A stretch of DNA of 64,000 nucleotides, taken from positions 1-64,000 of the forward strand of contig VYFX01000020.1 in the NCBI GenBank assembly GCA_009842205.1. The letters are read 5' to 3'. The translations under genes and the position numbers were made by a program. Numbering within the stretch: position 1 is the stretch's first letter; each line of letters begins with the position of its first letter. The DNA is from Paracoccaceae bacterium. Lineage in GTDB: Bacteria; Pseudomonadota; Alphaproteobacteria; Rhodobacterales; Rhodobacteraceae. The notes below the pieces were generated by a model that was not told the origin of the DNA, searched no databases, and saw only the letters and a list, made by a program, of their open reading frames with translations. Below, in pieces: positions 8,992-17,413 of this stretch.

Positions 8992-9633
8992 ATGATCATC
9001 AAGTACCTCTCTATTCCCCGTACCGTAATTCCGCTTTTTACCTTTCTCATGGCAACTGCCATGGGAATGTCTTCAGTTGCAGCCCAGGAAGGCCAATCCC
9101 TAAGGGTAATCGAGGAGATGAGTATCGGCAATCTGGACAGCAGTGTAACATTTGTTGAATATGCATCCTTTACCTGCCCTCACTGTGCCAGTTTCCATCG
9201 GAACGCTTATCCCCAATTAAAGGAAAACTACATTGATACCGGTTTGATAAAGTTCGAAGTCAGGGAAATCATCTGGGACAAGCCAGCATGGGTAGCTTCC
9301 ATAATCGGCAGATGTTCCGGCCCTGAAAAGTTTTTCCATTACCTTGACCCGCTTTATGAAAAGCAAGCGGAATGGTCACGTGCGGCAACACTTGGTGAAG
9401 CAGCATCCAGGTTAACCTCAATTGCCTTGTCTGTAGGCTTCAACAAGGACGAAATAGACAGTTGTCTCAGGGATGTTGATTTTCATTCCCTGATCCTACA
9501 AAATGCCCAAGATGGGGCTGCCGCCAATGACATCAGCTCGACACCCACCTTTCGGATAAACGGCAAGAACTATTCCAACACAAGTTATGAAGAGTTGGTG
9601 GAAATCATCGAAAACCTGCTAAACAAGACTTAG
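8992..9633 (+). CDS. DsbA-family periplasmic thiol-disulfide oxidoreductase
   Basis: A 213-residue exported thioredoxin-fold protein. The signal peptide spans roughly residues 1-31 (hydrophobic stretch VIPLFTFLMATAMGM, cleavage after SVAAQ). The active site is CPHC in ASFTCPHCASF, and the cis-Pro loop is seen as SSTPTFRING near the C-terminus, both diagnostic of the DsbA/BdbD class. It would introduce or shuffle disulfides in envelope proteins. It lies 12 bp after the DUF721 gene and is probably cotranscribed with it. In many relatives smc follows; here a hairpin and lpxK on the other strand follow instead. Confidence 0.9.
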   Translation: MIIKYLSIPRTVIPLFTFLMATAMGMSSVAAQEGQSLRVIEEMSIGNLDSSVTFVEYASFTCPHCASFHRNAYPQLKENYIDTGLIKFEVREIIWDKPAWVASIIGRCSGPEKFFHYLDPLYEKQAEWSRAATLGEAASRLTSIALSVGFNKDEIDSCLRDVDFHSLILQNAQDGAAANDISSTPTFRINGKNYSNTSYEELVEIIENLLNKT

Positions 9634-9672
9634 TAACCTTAAGCTGAATTTCGTGGAAGTAGGTCGTATCCT

Positions 9673-9708
9673 GACTTCGACTAATTGAGGTCTCAAACTG
9701 TCGAAGTC
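9673..9708. terminator. Long inverted repeat between converging dsbA and lpxK, probable two-way terminator
   Basis: GACTTCGAC (9673-9681) is perfectly complementary to GTCGAAGTC (9700-9708). The 18-base interior can fold again (TTGA GGTC TCAA). It lies in the only gap between two convergent genes, where a bidirectional transcription stop is expected. No long T-run follows directly, so a REP-like or protein-binding element is possible. Confidence 0.5.
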
Positions 9709-9760
9709 GTGAGAACAGTTCGAAAAAACATTTGGTAATATTTTGTATCCTTGACCATCA

Positions 9761-10762
9761 TTAATCAGAATTAACGAAACCCTCAGCCTTGCTTTGGAAG
9801 TAGGTATCAAACAAATCCCAATCGTTCAATTCCAGACGAATAGGTACGGTCAAAACCTTTTTTTTCCAGTCAGGGTTCAATCTGACGGCATCCTTTTCCG
9901 TGGTAATAAGCAAGGCGTTGCTTTTCCTTGCTTCCCCTTCCAACCTCAGGAGAAAACTTTCGGCGGGAACTTCATGATCATCCAGAGGGACAAACTTGAT
10001 GACATTCGTTCCCAATTCATTTAATGTCGCTCTGAACTTGGAAGGGTCTCCAATACCGGCAAAAGCCACAACGTTCTGGCTATCGAGACTCAAGCCTGAT
10101 TCAAGCAAGGTCAATCGGGCTGGTATTACGGGTAGGTCATAATCCTTCCCAAAGTGGTTCTGTAACCTTTCAACCTGAGTTTCCGTACCAACGGCAACTA
10201 CCATATCGACCCTTGCCAAGGCTTGTGAAAGAGGTTCCCTAAGTGGACCGGAGGGAATTACCCTTTTATTGCCAAAACCTCGCACAGCATCCACAACAAT
10301 TATGGAAAGGGTTGGTTCAAGGGTAAGGTTTTGATGACCATCATCAAGAATGACTATTGATGCACCTTCATTTACGGCACTGACTGCCCCCATATATCGA
10401 TCCCTTGCGACCCAGGTTGGACCGAAACTGGCAAGTAATAACGCCTCATCGCCTACATCACGAACGGAATGTTCTTTCTCATTGACCTGAATTGGACCCT
10501 GCAGTTTCCCTCCATAACCTCTGGATACAATATGTGGATTGTGCCCCTCGTCCCTCAACTTCTGTATCAGGGTGATGGCCAAGGGAGTCTTGCCTGTTCC
10601 GCCAATATTTACATTACCAATGGAAATTACCGGCTTCTCGACAGCTTTTCTGGTGTAAAACCGTTTGCGTATTGTTGTACCAAGCAGCCAGATACCCGAG
10701 AGGGGTAATAAAAGATGGGATAAAAGGGAGTTTTTTTGAAACCAAAAATGTGGTTGCTGCAT
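9761..10762 (-). CDS. lpxK: Tetraacyldisaccharide 4'-kinase LpxK
   Basis: Phosphorylates the 4' position of the lipid A disaccharide at the inner membrane. Walker A is seen in GNVNIGGTGKTPLAI, with the family motifs VSRGYGG, GDEALLLA and ILDDGHQN. The frame extends 50 codons further upstream, but the ATG at 10762 (MQQPHFWFQKNS, then a hydrophobic segment) matches the normal LpxK N-terminus. It also avoids overlapping the DUF4170 gene, which ends 22 bp upstream. From this start the protein is 333 residues. In relatives waaA often lies between DUF4170 and lpxK; it is absent here. Confidence 0.92.
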   Translation of the reverse strand: MQQPHFWFQKNSLLSHLLLPLSGIWLLGTTIRKRFYTRKAVEKPVISIGNVNIGGTGKTPLAITLIQKLRDEGHNPHIVSRGYGGKLQGPIQVNEKEHSVRDVGDEALLLASFGPTWVARDRYMGAVSAVNEGASIVILDDGHQNLTLEPTLSIIVVDAVRGFGNKRVIPSGPLREPLSQALARVDMVVAVGTETQVERLQNHFGKDYDLPVIPARLTLLESGLSLDSQNVVAFAGIGDPSKFRATLNELGTNVIKFVPLDDHEVPAESFLLRLEGEARKSNALLITTEKDAVRLNPDWKKKVLTVPIRLELNDWDLFDTYFQSKAEGFVNSD

Positions 10763-10784
10763 AGGATGCCCATGTACAAATGGC

Positions 10785-11030
10785 TTAGGAAGGGAATTCC
10801 TTGACGGGTCCTTCCGATTTTTCTTCATCCATAAGTTGATAAAGTTTGGCGATAAAATACCTGTAATTGGCGTTATCAACATTTTGTTGAGATGCTTCCT
10901 TCCAAGCATCATAGGCTGCTTGATAATTGGAATACAACCCTATAACCTCAACATTGTCAGGATCCTTGAAGCGCTTGGTACCCGGATTGGACAATTCACC
11001 ACCAAACACCAAATGCAGTTTTTTAGTCAT
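10785..11030 (-). CDS. DUF4170 protein
   Basis: An 81-residue protein of the DUF4170 family: LHLVFGGELSNPGT at the N-terminus, then a helical region with YSNYQAAYDAWKEASQ and NYRYFIAKLYQLM. The family is small, alphaproteobacterial and of unknown function, commonly encoded between pmbA/tldD-type genes and lipid A/Kdo genes, exactly as here. It lies 26 bp after pmbA and 22 bp before lpxK, so the three probably form one transcript. Confidence 0.8.
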   Translation of the reverse strand: MTKKLHLVFGGELSNPGTKRFKDPDNVEVIGLYSNYQAAYDAWKEASQQNVDNANYRYFIAKLYQLMDEEKSEGPVKEFPS

Positions 11031-11056
11031 TGGTCAAATTCCTCACAAATCATTAC

Positions 11057-12403
11057 CTAACTTCCGGCTACCGTCATGTTTTCAATCAGAAGGCTTGGTA
11101 CCTTATATGAACTGAATTCCCTCGGGTCATTGGAAGGTATGAGTGTTTTTATCATATTCCGCAAATTACCGGCTATGGTGAATTCTGAAATCGGTTGGGT
11201 CACCTCCCCATTTTCAATCAGAAACCCAGAGGCACCACGGGAATAATCACCTGTATTGCTGTTGATGGTAGAGCCAATCAGGGAAGTTATCAATATGCCT
11301 GAATCAATTTCCTTCATCAATTCACCCGGGGATTTGTCGCCACAGGTAAGGGCAATATTGGTAGTCCCCGGTGAAGGTGGTGAAGAAACACCCCTTGTGG
11401 CATTTCCTGTTGTTGGCATTTCCAGCTTTCGTGATGTTGCCAAATCCATCACCCATGATTTTAGCGTTCCCTTCTCAATGAATTTCCTTTCCTGCTTGGC
11501 TATCCCCTCACCATCATAAAGGGTTGAAGACAGTGATTTCGGCCGAAAGGGTTCCTCGTACAAATCCAAGTTTGTGGGTAGTATTTCATTTCCGAGATCA
11601 TCTTTCAACCAACTGGTACCACGGGCAATCGCACCACCATTGATGGCCCCAAGGATATGACCAACCAAGGTGGCGGATACCCTTCGATCAAAGAGGATCG
11701 GGGTATTCATGGTACTGGGTTTGATTGAACCCAATTTGGCTGCAGCCCGCTCTCCAGCTTTTCTGCCTATTCTTTCCGGAGTTGACATGTCCGACTGAAA
11801 AATTCTTGTTTCACCGTAATAATCGGTTTCCATTTCCAGGCCATCACCTGCTATGGCAGAACAACCTGTCGAAAGAAAATTCTTTCTGCTTTCACTTTCA
11901 AATCCATTACTGGCCAAAAAACAGTAACGGCTTTCACCATAACCTGCGGACGATGAATCCGTTTTGGAAACACCCTTAACCCCATTTGCAGCATTCTCAA
12001 TCGTTTGTCCCAACCTTGTGCATTCTTCCGGTGAAGGAAAATCCTCTTCACTATAAAGCCTCAATTTGTTGGTTTCGTTTGGTGGGCCCAATTGACTTGG
12101 CTTGGCAAGACCAATAAAGGGATCTTCAGGGGCCACACCTGCCATTGCAATTGCTCTTTCAGCAATGTCGGCAATAGCCGAGGTTCGAAAGTCGGAACCA
12201 GCAACGCAAGCCTGTTTTTTACCAACCAAAACCCTTAGTCCAAGCGTAATCTGGTCATTGTTTTCAACATTTTCCAAATCGCCTTCCCTCACACTAACCG
12301 AAAAACTCCTTGACTGGAGAACGATTACATCTGCCTCATCAGCACCTTTCCTTTTGGCAAGGTCAATGGATTGTTCTGCAACTTTTCTTAAGTCTATCTT
12401 CAT
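11057..12403 (-). CDS. pmbA: PmbA/TldE-type modulator, TldD/PmbA family
   Basis: A 448-residue cytoplasmic protein of the TldD/PmbA family. Partner knowledge: TldD and TldE (PmbA) together form a metalloprotease that matures peptides and degrades the CcdA antitoxin in E. coli. The N-terminus ADEADVIVLQSRSFSVSVREGDLE, the middle DPFIGLAKP and the C-terminal MPTTGNATRG followed by GDYSRGASGFLIENGE are PmbA-like. The HExxH zinc motif of TldD is absent, which assigns it to the non-catalytic TldE/PmbA branch. tldD is not in this window. It is the first gene of a probable pmbA, DUF4170, lpxK operon. Confidence 0.88.
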   Translation of the reverse strand: MKIDLRKVAEQSIDLAKRKGADEADVIVLQSRSFSVSVREGDLENVENNDQITLGLRVLVGKKQACVAGSDFRTSAIADIAERAIAMAGVAPEDPFIGLAKPSQLGPPNETNKLRLYSEEDFPSPEECTRLGQTIENAANGVKGVSKTDSSSAGYGESRYCFLASNGFESESRKNFLSTGCSAIAGDGLEMETDYYGETRIFQSDMSTPERIGRKAGERAAAKLGSIKPSTMNTPILFDRRVSATLVGHILGAINGGAIARGTSWLKDDLGNEILPTNLDLYEEPFRPKSLSSTLYDGEGIAKQERKFIEKGTLKSWVMDLATSRKLEMPTTGNATRGVSSPPSPGTTNIALTCGDKSPGELMKEIDSGILITSLIGSTINSNTGDYSRGASGFLIENGEVTQPISEFTIAGNLRNMIKTLIPSNDPREFSSYKVPSLLIENMTVAGS

Positions 12404-12571
12404 ATGATTACAGATGTATTCCGCGAGAAAGAAACCTCTTCATTATCCAACCGCAATTCTCAAAAAATGTTTTTACCATCGATCGATATGTACACATCAC
12501 CTTTATCTGAACAGGATGAAGGCCAGAATTTAAGTTTCAATCAAATTGTTCTCATCGAGAAATCAAAAAAT

Positions 12572-13987
12572 TTAATTTAGGTTGTTGCCATTTACCAAGA
12601 TTTCAAATTCATCGTCTATTTCAATCTTGTACTGCAATGCGTTTGGTGAAGTGCTATTCGGATCCAGAACCATCATGTATCCAAGTATTCCTTGCAAATA
12701 TGCCTGTGGTGCTAAATCAGCAGCAATCACTCTGTCAAAAAAGCTTTTGGCACCTTCAACAATGACGTCAAATTCGCCATTCGAAACATAACTTGATGCA
12801 TATTCCCCAACAACCTTGACGAATAGATCCATAATTCTGAGTTCCCAATCCGAAGAGACAAAGAAGTGAAAAATTTCCGGATCTAGATCATCATTATTTT
12901 GTTCTTCTAAATATGCCTGGTCGAAAAGGGCTTTATTACCCGAAAACCTTATGGATGTATTTAGTGATCCCACATCCTCATTGAACTCACCTTCGGGATC
13001 CATTAGATCCTTGTAAGTGCTTTCCCACCTGATTTTATTGAGTGAAATCCCGGTCTCCACGTTATATAAATCATTTTCATTGTTCCAATCAATGAGCAAA
13101 TTCATGTCGGTGTTCGAAACGGCAACCGATTCATTGATGTATCCTTCCAAGGCAATGATAAAATCCAAGGTACTGGCATTCATTGTTAATCCGTTTTCAT
13201 CAACACTCATATCACTGGTAGGCTGGTTGACCAGCAATCCAAGAGTAGAATTTTCTATACCTTCAAGAATGAATTGTGCCGTCTCCATAGAGGCAGAATA
13301 ATCACCGAGGGGAAATTCCATCCCCATTGCATCATTCATGAATAATCCTCCATCAGTCGTGCTGCTTTGGTAATTTGTCAATTTGAAGGCTAACCCCCTA
13401 CCCTCTCTTGCTTGCAACCTGCCTGAAATCTCGCCTGCTGAACCAGTGGCTGAATAACCATCTTCATACATCCTGGCCAGATCATCAAACAAATAGATGC
13501 CAAGGGCATCTTTCAATAGGACGAGATAGGCGATGCCCTCATCCTGATGCTTGACTTCCATTTCTGAAATTGAATAGTCAATTTTCATGCCTTCTGAATT
13601 TTGCTCTATGATGATACGTTTGTTTTCGGCAAAGGTTCCCTCAGCAACCTTGACGGGGACTTCATCTCCTGAACTACTGAAAATGGAAAATGTATCGGGC
13701 AAATATACTTCGACTAAATCCGTTCCTTTTCTTGACATACGAAAGGTTGGAAAATCAACACCCAGGATACCCTCGCCAGAGTCAACTTGAGCAATAAGGG
13801 TTAGATTCCTGGCGAAAACCTCGTCATTGCTTTCTTCCAGATCAATATAGTCAACCTCGACTTCAACTGAATTGAGCAGGGAAATCATATCCCGAAACAA
13901 CTCACTGGGATAAAGGTCTGAATATCCCTTTGATCCCAAAAGGGAAAGTATCATTGTCATGGAAAGAAACAACGGCTTGATTTTCAT
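12572..13987 (-). CDS. Exported protein of unknown function, possibly DUF2125-like
   Basis: 471 residues with a signal peptide (LFLSMTMILSLLGSKGYSD). The mature part is acidic and rich in predicted beta strands, without cysteines or transmembrane segments in view. Length, export signal and strand-rich composition resemble exported DUF2125 proteins of Alphaproteobacteria, but I cannot confirm the family by eye. The segment SATGSAGEISGRLQAREG and the repeated MNASTLDFIIALEGY / MNDAMGMEFPLGDYS pattern suggest repeated beta modules. It stands alone, with 168 bp to pmbA and a 610-bp gene-free stretch on its 5' side. Confidence 0.6.
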   Translation of the reverse strand: MKIKPLFLSMTMILSLLGSKGYSDLYPSELFRDMISLLNSVEVEVDYIDLEESNDEVFARNLTLIAQVDSGEGILGVDFPTFRMSRKGTDLVEVYLPDTFSIFSSSGDEVPVKVAEGTFAENKRIIIEQNSEGMKIDYSISEMEVKHQDEGIAYLVLLKDALGIYLFDDLARMYEDGYSATGSAGEISGRLQAREGRGLAFKLTNYQSSTTDGGLFMNDAMGMEFPLGDYSASMETAQFILEGIENSTLGLLVNQPTSDMSVDENGLTMNASTLDFIIALEGYINESVAVSNTDMNLLIDWNNENDLYNVETGISLNKIRWESTYKDLMDPEGEFNEDVGSLNTSIRFSGNKALFDQAYLEEQNNDDLDPEIFHFFVSSDWELRIMDLFVKVVGEYASSYVSNGEFDVIVEGAKSFFDRVIAADLAPQAYLQGILGYMMVLDPNSTSPNALQYKIEIDDEFEILVNGNNLN

Positions 13988-14597
13988 TTTGTTAACTCTT
14001 GACTAGCTTGAAAATAAGGAAATCACCCGCCAAGCATAGATTAATGAGCAATACAACCTAAAACCAAAATCAACCTAACAGGTAATGATAAAGTTAAAAA
14101 CAATCCCTCTATAATGTCAAGGTTGGATTTGTCGATCAATCTTTCGATCAGATTACTTCTAATACAACAATGCAGATTGTAAACGTTTAAGCACGAGTAT
14201 TTTTCCCAATAAGGTTTAAATTCTGACTTCCTGACCACGGACAACCCATTCAAGAAAATTATTAATGATTTATCCCATGAATAAGGGATTTGAAGGAAAT
14301 GGCCGAACGAAGTTGATGATCAAGAATAAGTGCACTCATTTTTACCCCCCCCCTGTATCATTTTGAATCTTGATTTTTTTCATCCAGTCCCATGGTTATA
14401 GGAAAATAGGGCTGATACTTTGAGCTGATTCAACTGCAAAGCCGAACTCTTTCTTCTAAATTCAGTATATGCATATTGGACAAATTAGCCACGAGGTCAG
14501 GAAGTCTGAAATTCAATATACCATCCATCGGTTTGGCATGCTTGATAATTTCACTCCTACTATGTATTTTATTAGGAAATTATAGGACACCCCAAAT
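13988..14597. other. Gene-free stretch with a C9 homopolymer
   Basis: 610 bases between divergent genes. The short frames inside (70 codons each way) have no ribosome binding site or recognisable sequence. A run of nine C at 14345-14353 stands out. Promoters for both flanking genes must lie here but I cannot place them. AGGA at 14584-14587 may serve the AAA+ gene. Confidence 0.5.
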
Positions 14598-16103
14598 ATG
14601 CTCACGAACAAACGAAATCCATTCACCCCTGGTTATGGTGAAATCCCACCCGTGTTTGCTGGCAGGGATCAACTCAAACTGGAGTTAAGGGACCGCATTG
14701 ATGCTGCATTGGAGAAGGAAACCCATCCAACTGCCATTGCCCTTATCGGACCAAGGGGATGTGGCAAAACGGCCTTGCTGGGCTGGATTGCCAAAGAGGC
14801 CAAAAAGAAGAAATTGCCTGAGCTGAGGTTAACCAAGCAACATTTTACATCTGTTGATAACCTGACGATAGCCCTTGCCGAACAAGCGGACTCCAACTTG
14901 AGGTCCCGTGCATATGTAACAAGGGGTGAAGTCGAGGGTCCCACCGGGCTATTGGGTTTTGCCGGATTGGAATTGACCGGGAAATCTGAAGCCAAGCCGG
15001 TTGTAAGGCCAATTCATCTTGCAAACCTGTTGGCAGAAGCGTCAACCGGGGGACTTGCCATTCTCATTGACGAGGCCCATGACTTGCCACCCGAGGTTGG
15101 CCGGGTTTTCTACGAAGCTGTCCATGCAGCCGCCCAGGATTATCCCATCCTACTGGTTATTGCAGGAACTCCTGACCTTGAACTGGTATTGGGGCGTACC
15201 AAGTCAACCCTTGTTGAAAGAATGAATATCTGGAGCATTGGCCTACTTTCAGTGGAAGACACACGCCGGGCCTTGTTTGAGCCATTCGGCAACGATGTAA
15301 CCTTCGATGGGCATGCTAGGCAAACCGTTCTCCAGGAAACCGAGAACTATCCCTATTTCATCCAGCTTTGGGGAAGTGCTCTCTGGAATGTAATGGTCCG
15401 GAAAGGTGTAACCCATGTCGGTACTGTGGAGGTGAAAGAGGCACGCAGGACTTTTGATGAAGTGCGTCTTAGCCTCTATTATCACCGTATCAAGGAGTTG
15501 GAAGGCGAAGGGATGCTGGTTCCAGTAGCCGAAATGGTTTTTCGCATAGGGGAAGGAGGAAAACCATCTGCATTGGAAGTTGAAGCAGCCATCCAGCAAA
15601 TATCCCAAACACTTGACAAATCGGAAGCCGAGGAGAAGTTGTTGCATACCGGATTTGTCTGGCGGGAGGGAATCGACAATTGGCAATTCGGTATTCCCAG
15701 TCTTGCCACCCATGTTCGAAAGGAAACTGTCTCAATGGTTTTGATCCAAATCGAGTTGGAGAATGCCCTTCCTTCCCTGCGAAAGGTTCATTCGTGTTTC
15801 AAACACGCATCACCCTTGCCGATTTCATATCTGGAGGAAAATTTGAGAACGGTCATGAATGAAACCTATCAGGAGATTTTGGCTGAATTACACTTGGCAA
15901 CATTTTCCAGGATGGGGCTTATAGCTCCTGATCCTGACCATTCAAAAAAGCACATTTTACTTGCGACACCACTGCTGACAGAAGCTGTCATTGAAGAGGC
16001 AGATAGGTTGGAGTCTAAACCCGAAATGGAATCAATTCAGGAACCAACCCTTCAAACCCGACATGAGCCTGATGACATTTCACCGGGGAAATCGTGGAAT
16101 TAA
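14598..16103 (+). CDS. Orphan AAA+ (ORC1/STAND-like) ATPase
   Basis: 501 residues. The N-terminal 250 form a P-loop NTPase: VFAGRDQLKLELRDRI before Walker A GPRGCGKTALL (residues 51-61), Walker B LAILIDEAHDLP near residue 155, and the sensor-like LLVIAGTPDLE. The order resembles ATPases annotated as 'ORC1/DEAH AAA+' or generic ATP-binding protein, where a leading 'F.GR..el' motif precedes the P-loop. The C-terminal half is helical, probably winged-helix repeats, with no known catalytic domain. No partner nuclease, protease or transposase gene is adjacent, so the role (DNA handling, defence or regulation) is unknown. The ATG start has AGGA 10 bases upstream. Function is not assigned. Confidence 0.75.
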   Translation: MLTNKRNPFTPGYGEIPPVFAGRDQLKLELRDRIDAALEKETHPTAIALIGPRGCGKTALLGWIAKEAKKKKLPELRLTKQHFTSVDNLTIALAEQADSNLRSRAYVTRGEVEGPTGLLGFAGLELTGKSEAKPVVRPIHLANLLAEASTGGLAILIDEAHDLPPEVGRVFYEAVHAAAQDYPILLVIAGTPDLELVLGRTKSTLVERMNIWSIGLLSVEDTRRALFEPFGNDVTFDGHARQTVLQETENYPYFIQLWGSALWNVMVRKGVTHVGTVEVKEARRTFDEVRLSLYYHRIKELEGEGMLVPVAEMVFRIGEGGKPSALEVEAAIQQISQTLDKSEAEEKLLHTGFVWREGIDNWQFGIPSLATHVRKETVSMVLIQIELENALPSLRKVHSCFKHASPLPISYLEENLRTVMNETYQEILAELHLATFSRMGLIAPDPDHSKKHILLATPLLTEAVIEEADRLESKPEMESIQEPTLQTRHEPDDISPGKSWN

Positions 16104-16179
16104 TGTATATCACCGCAGGAATGTTTACTGGAAATGGGAAAGAGGTTAAAATAAGATTGAGAGGAAGGGGAAAATAGCC

Positions 16180-16965
16180 ATAAAATCATTTACAACCCTA
16201 GTTGCCGGCCTTCTGTTCTGTCTGGTCGTAACTGGTACGCAAACAATGGCCCAGAAACAATCATGTTCCGGATGGTTAACGATGTCCTTTTATGCCAACG
16301 CCACGGAAGCCGACATTGTCAGATGCCTGCGGGAGGGTGCGGATATTGATGCCAGCTCACCGGATGGCTTGACACCCCTGCACTATTCTGCCAGGGAAGG
16401 TTCACCCGACCTTGTTGAACTTCTGGTTGGCCTGGGTGCGGATATTGATGCCATGGACAGGTTTGGATTGACACCCTTGTTCCGAGCCGCCCAGGCAGAA
16501 AGATTTGAAAACGTTGACCGACTTGTTGAATTGGGTGCCGATATAAATACCCGGAATGCTTGGGGGCTTACGCCCCTGCATTGGGCAGCCATGAATGGTA
16601 CGCCAGAAATTGCTAAACGTTTGATATTGCTGGGAAGCGATATTCGGGCAAGGGATGACAAAGGGTACTTTCCATATGACTACCTATCGTGGAATGTCAT
16701 GATTAGGGACAATCCATCCACCATTTACGAACTCATCAGGATGCGGGCCGCCAGAGATTATGTCCAGAATGTATTGCAAAAAGGTAAGGAAACAGTCTCC
16801 GAACCCAGGAAAGGCTGTGTCCGTGAAGGTGACACAAGTTTTTCCGATCTAGCCGAAAGGCATTTGGGTGGCCATGAACGATGGAGGGAAATCTACGAGC
16901 TCAACAACATGAGGGAAGGCCAGGAGATCAGGATCGGGGACTGCTTCCTACTGCCTGATTATTGA
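16180..16965 (+). CDS. Exported ankyrin-repeat protein with C-terminal LysM-like domain
   Basis: Three to four ankyrin repeats (GLTPLHYSAREGSPDLVELL, then LGADIDAMDRFGLTPLFRAA, then GLTPLHWAAMNGTPEIAKRL) are followed by a C-terminal module with REGDTSFSDLAERHLGG, IYELNNM and IRIGDCFLLPDY. This follows the LysM pattern (GDTl..iA, i..lN, i..G..l.iP), which binds peptidoglycan glycans. The first ATG (16246) gives no signal peptide, but the frame is open upstream and encodes KSFTTLVAGLLFCLVVTG then TQTMAQ, a convincing signal sequence. No ATG, GTG or TTG is in frame there; ATA at 16180, 9 bases after AGGAAGGGG, is the best candidate. Start 16246 is the conservative alternative. Function unknown; a cell-wall-associated scaffold is inferred. 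Confidence 0.65.
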   Translation: MKSFTTLVAGLLFCLVVTGTQTMAQKQSCSGWLTMSFYANATEADIVRCLREGADIDASSPDGLTPLHYSAREGSPDLVELLVGLGADIDAMDRFGLTPLFRAAQAERFENVDRLVELGADINTRNAWGLTPLHWAAMNGTPEIAKRLILLGSDIRARDDKGYFPYDYLSWNVMIRDNPSTIYELIRMRAARDYVQNVLQKGKETVSEPRKGCVREGDTSFSDLAERHLGGHERWREIYELNNMREGQEIRIGDCFLLPDY

Positions 16966-17013
16966 CCGGAATAAGGATTTTTTCACAAAAATTCAAAAAA
17001 TCACTTTCAATAC

Positions 17014-17034
17014 TACGGCATTGTCGTATATAAT
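17014..17034 (+). promoter_or_regulatory. Toxin-antitoxin promoter with overlapping operator
   Basis: A near-perfect palindrome TACGGCA-T-TGTCGTA (17014-17028, 6 of 7 pairs) abuts a consensus -10 box TATAAT (17029-17034), five bases before the toxin ATG. An operator overlapping the -10 is the usual arrangement for autoregulated RelE/HigB-type modules. A near-leaderless transcript is implied. Confidence 0.65.
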
Positions 17035-17039
17035 CCGTT

Positions 17040-17378
17040 ATGCATTCAGTGATTTTGACACAGCAATTTCTTGCCCAGGCCAAAAGATGTGGGCTTTCGG
17101 AAGAAGAGGTTATTGCCATCGTAAACAGATTGTCCAATAACCCTTTGGAAGGAAATGTAATTTCAGGAACTGGTGGGGCTAGGAAGTTGAGGCATGCAAG
17201 TCCGGGTGGTGGAAAGAGTGGAGGCTACCGAACGATCCACTATTTCGCAGCCACTGATGTACCGGTTTTTCTGTTGGCAGTCTATGGCAAGGGTACAAAA
17301 GCCAACCTGACAAAATCGGAACGGAACGCATTGGCCAATCTGTTGCCAAGGATTGCTGAAGAATATCGGGCAAATTAA
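17040..17378 (+). CDS. RelE/HigB-type toxin of a type II toxin-antitoxin pair
   Basis: A 112-residue RelE-superfamily protein, family knowledge being a ribosome-dependent or free mRNA interferase. The pattern ILTQQFLAQAKRCGLSEEEV, then GTGGARKLRHAS, GGYRTIHYF and VFLLAVYGKGTKANLTKSER matches the RelE-like toxins paired with NadS-type antitoxins. The basic and aromatic residues typical of the active face (K, R, H, Y) are in place, so it looks functional. Toxin precedes antitoxin, as in higBA, with 35 bp between them and a visible operator upstream. Confidence 0.88.
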   Translation: MHSVILTQQFLAQAKRCGLSEEEVIAIVNRLSNNPLEGNVISGTGGARKLRHASPGGGKSGGYRTIHYFAATDVPVFLLAVYGKGTKANLTKSERNALANLLPRIAEEYRAN

Positions 17379-17413
17379 CTAGTTGATCAAGTAAGAGAAA
17401 GAAGGAGAAAATC

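Noticed and set aside
14041-14253. 70-codon frame left of the AAA+ gene
   Set aside because: No ribosome binding site, no recognisable sequence, AT-rich intergenic context.
14345-14353. C9 tract as a phase-variation switch
   Set aside because: It is over 240 bases from the next start codon and inside no gene; noted only as a homopolymer.
14476-14688. 70-codon frame overlapping the AAA+ start
   Set aside because: It overlaps the well-supported ATPase N-terminus and shows no independent support.
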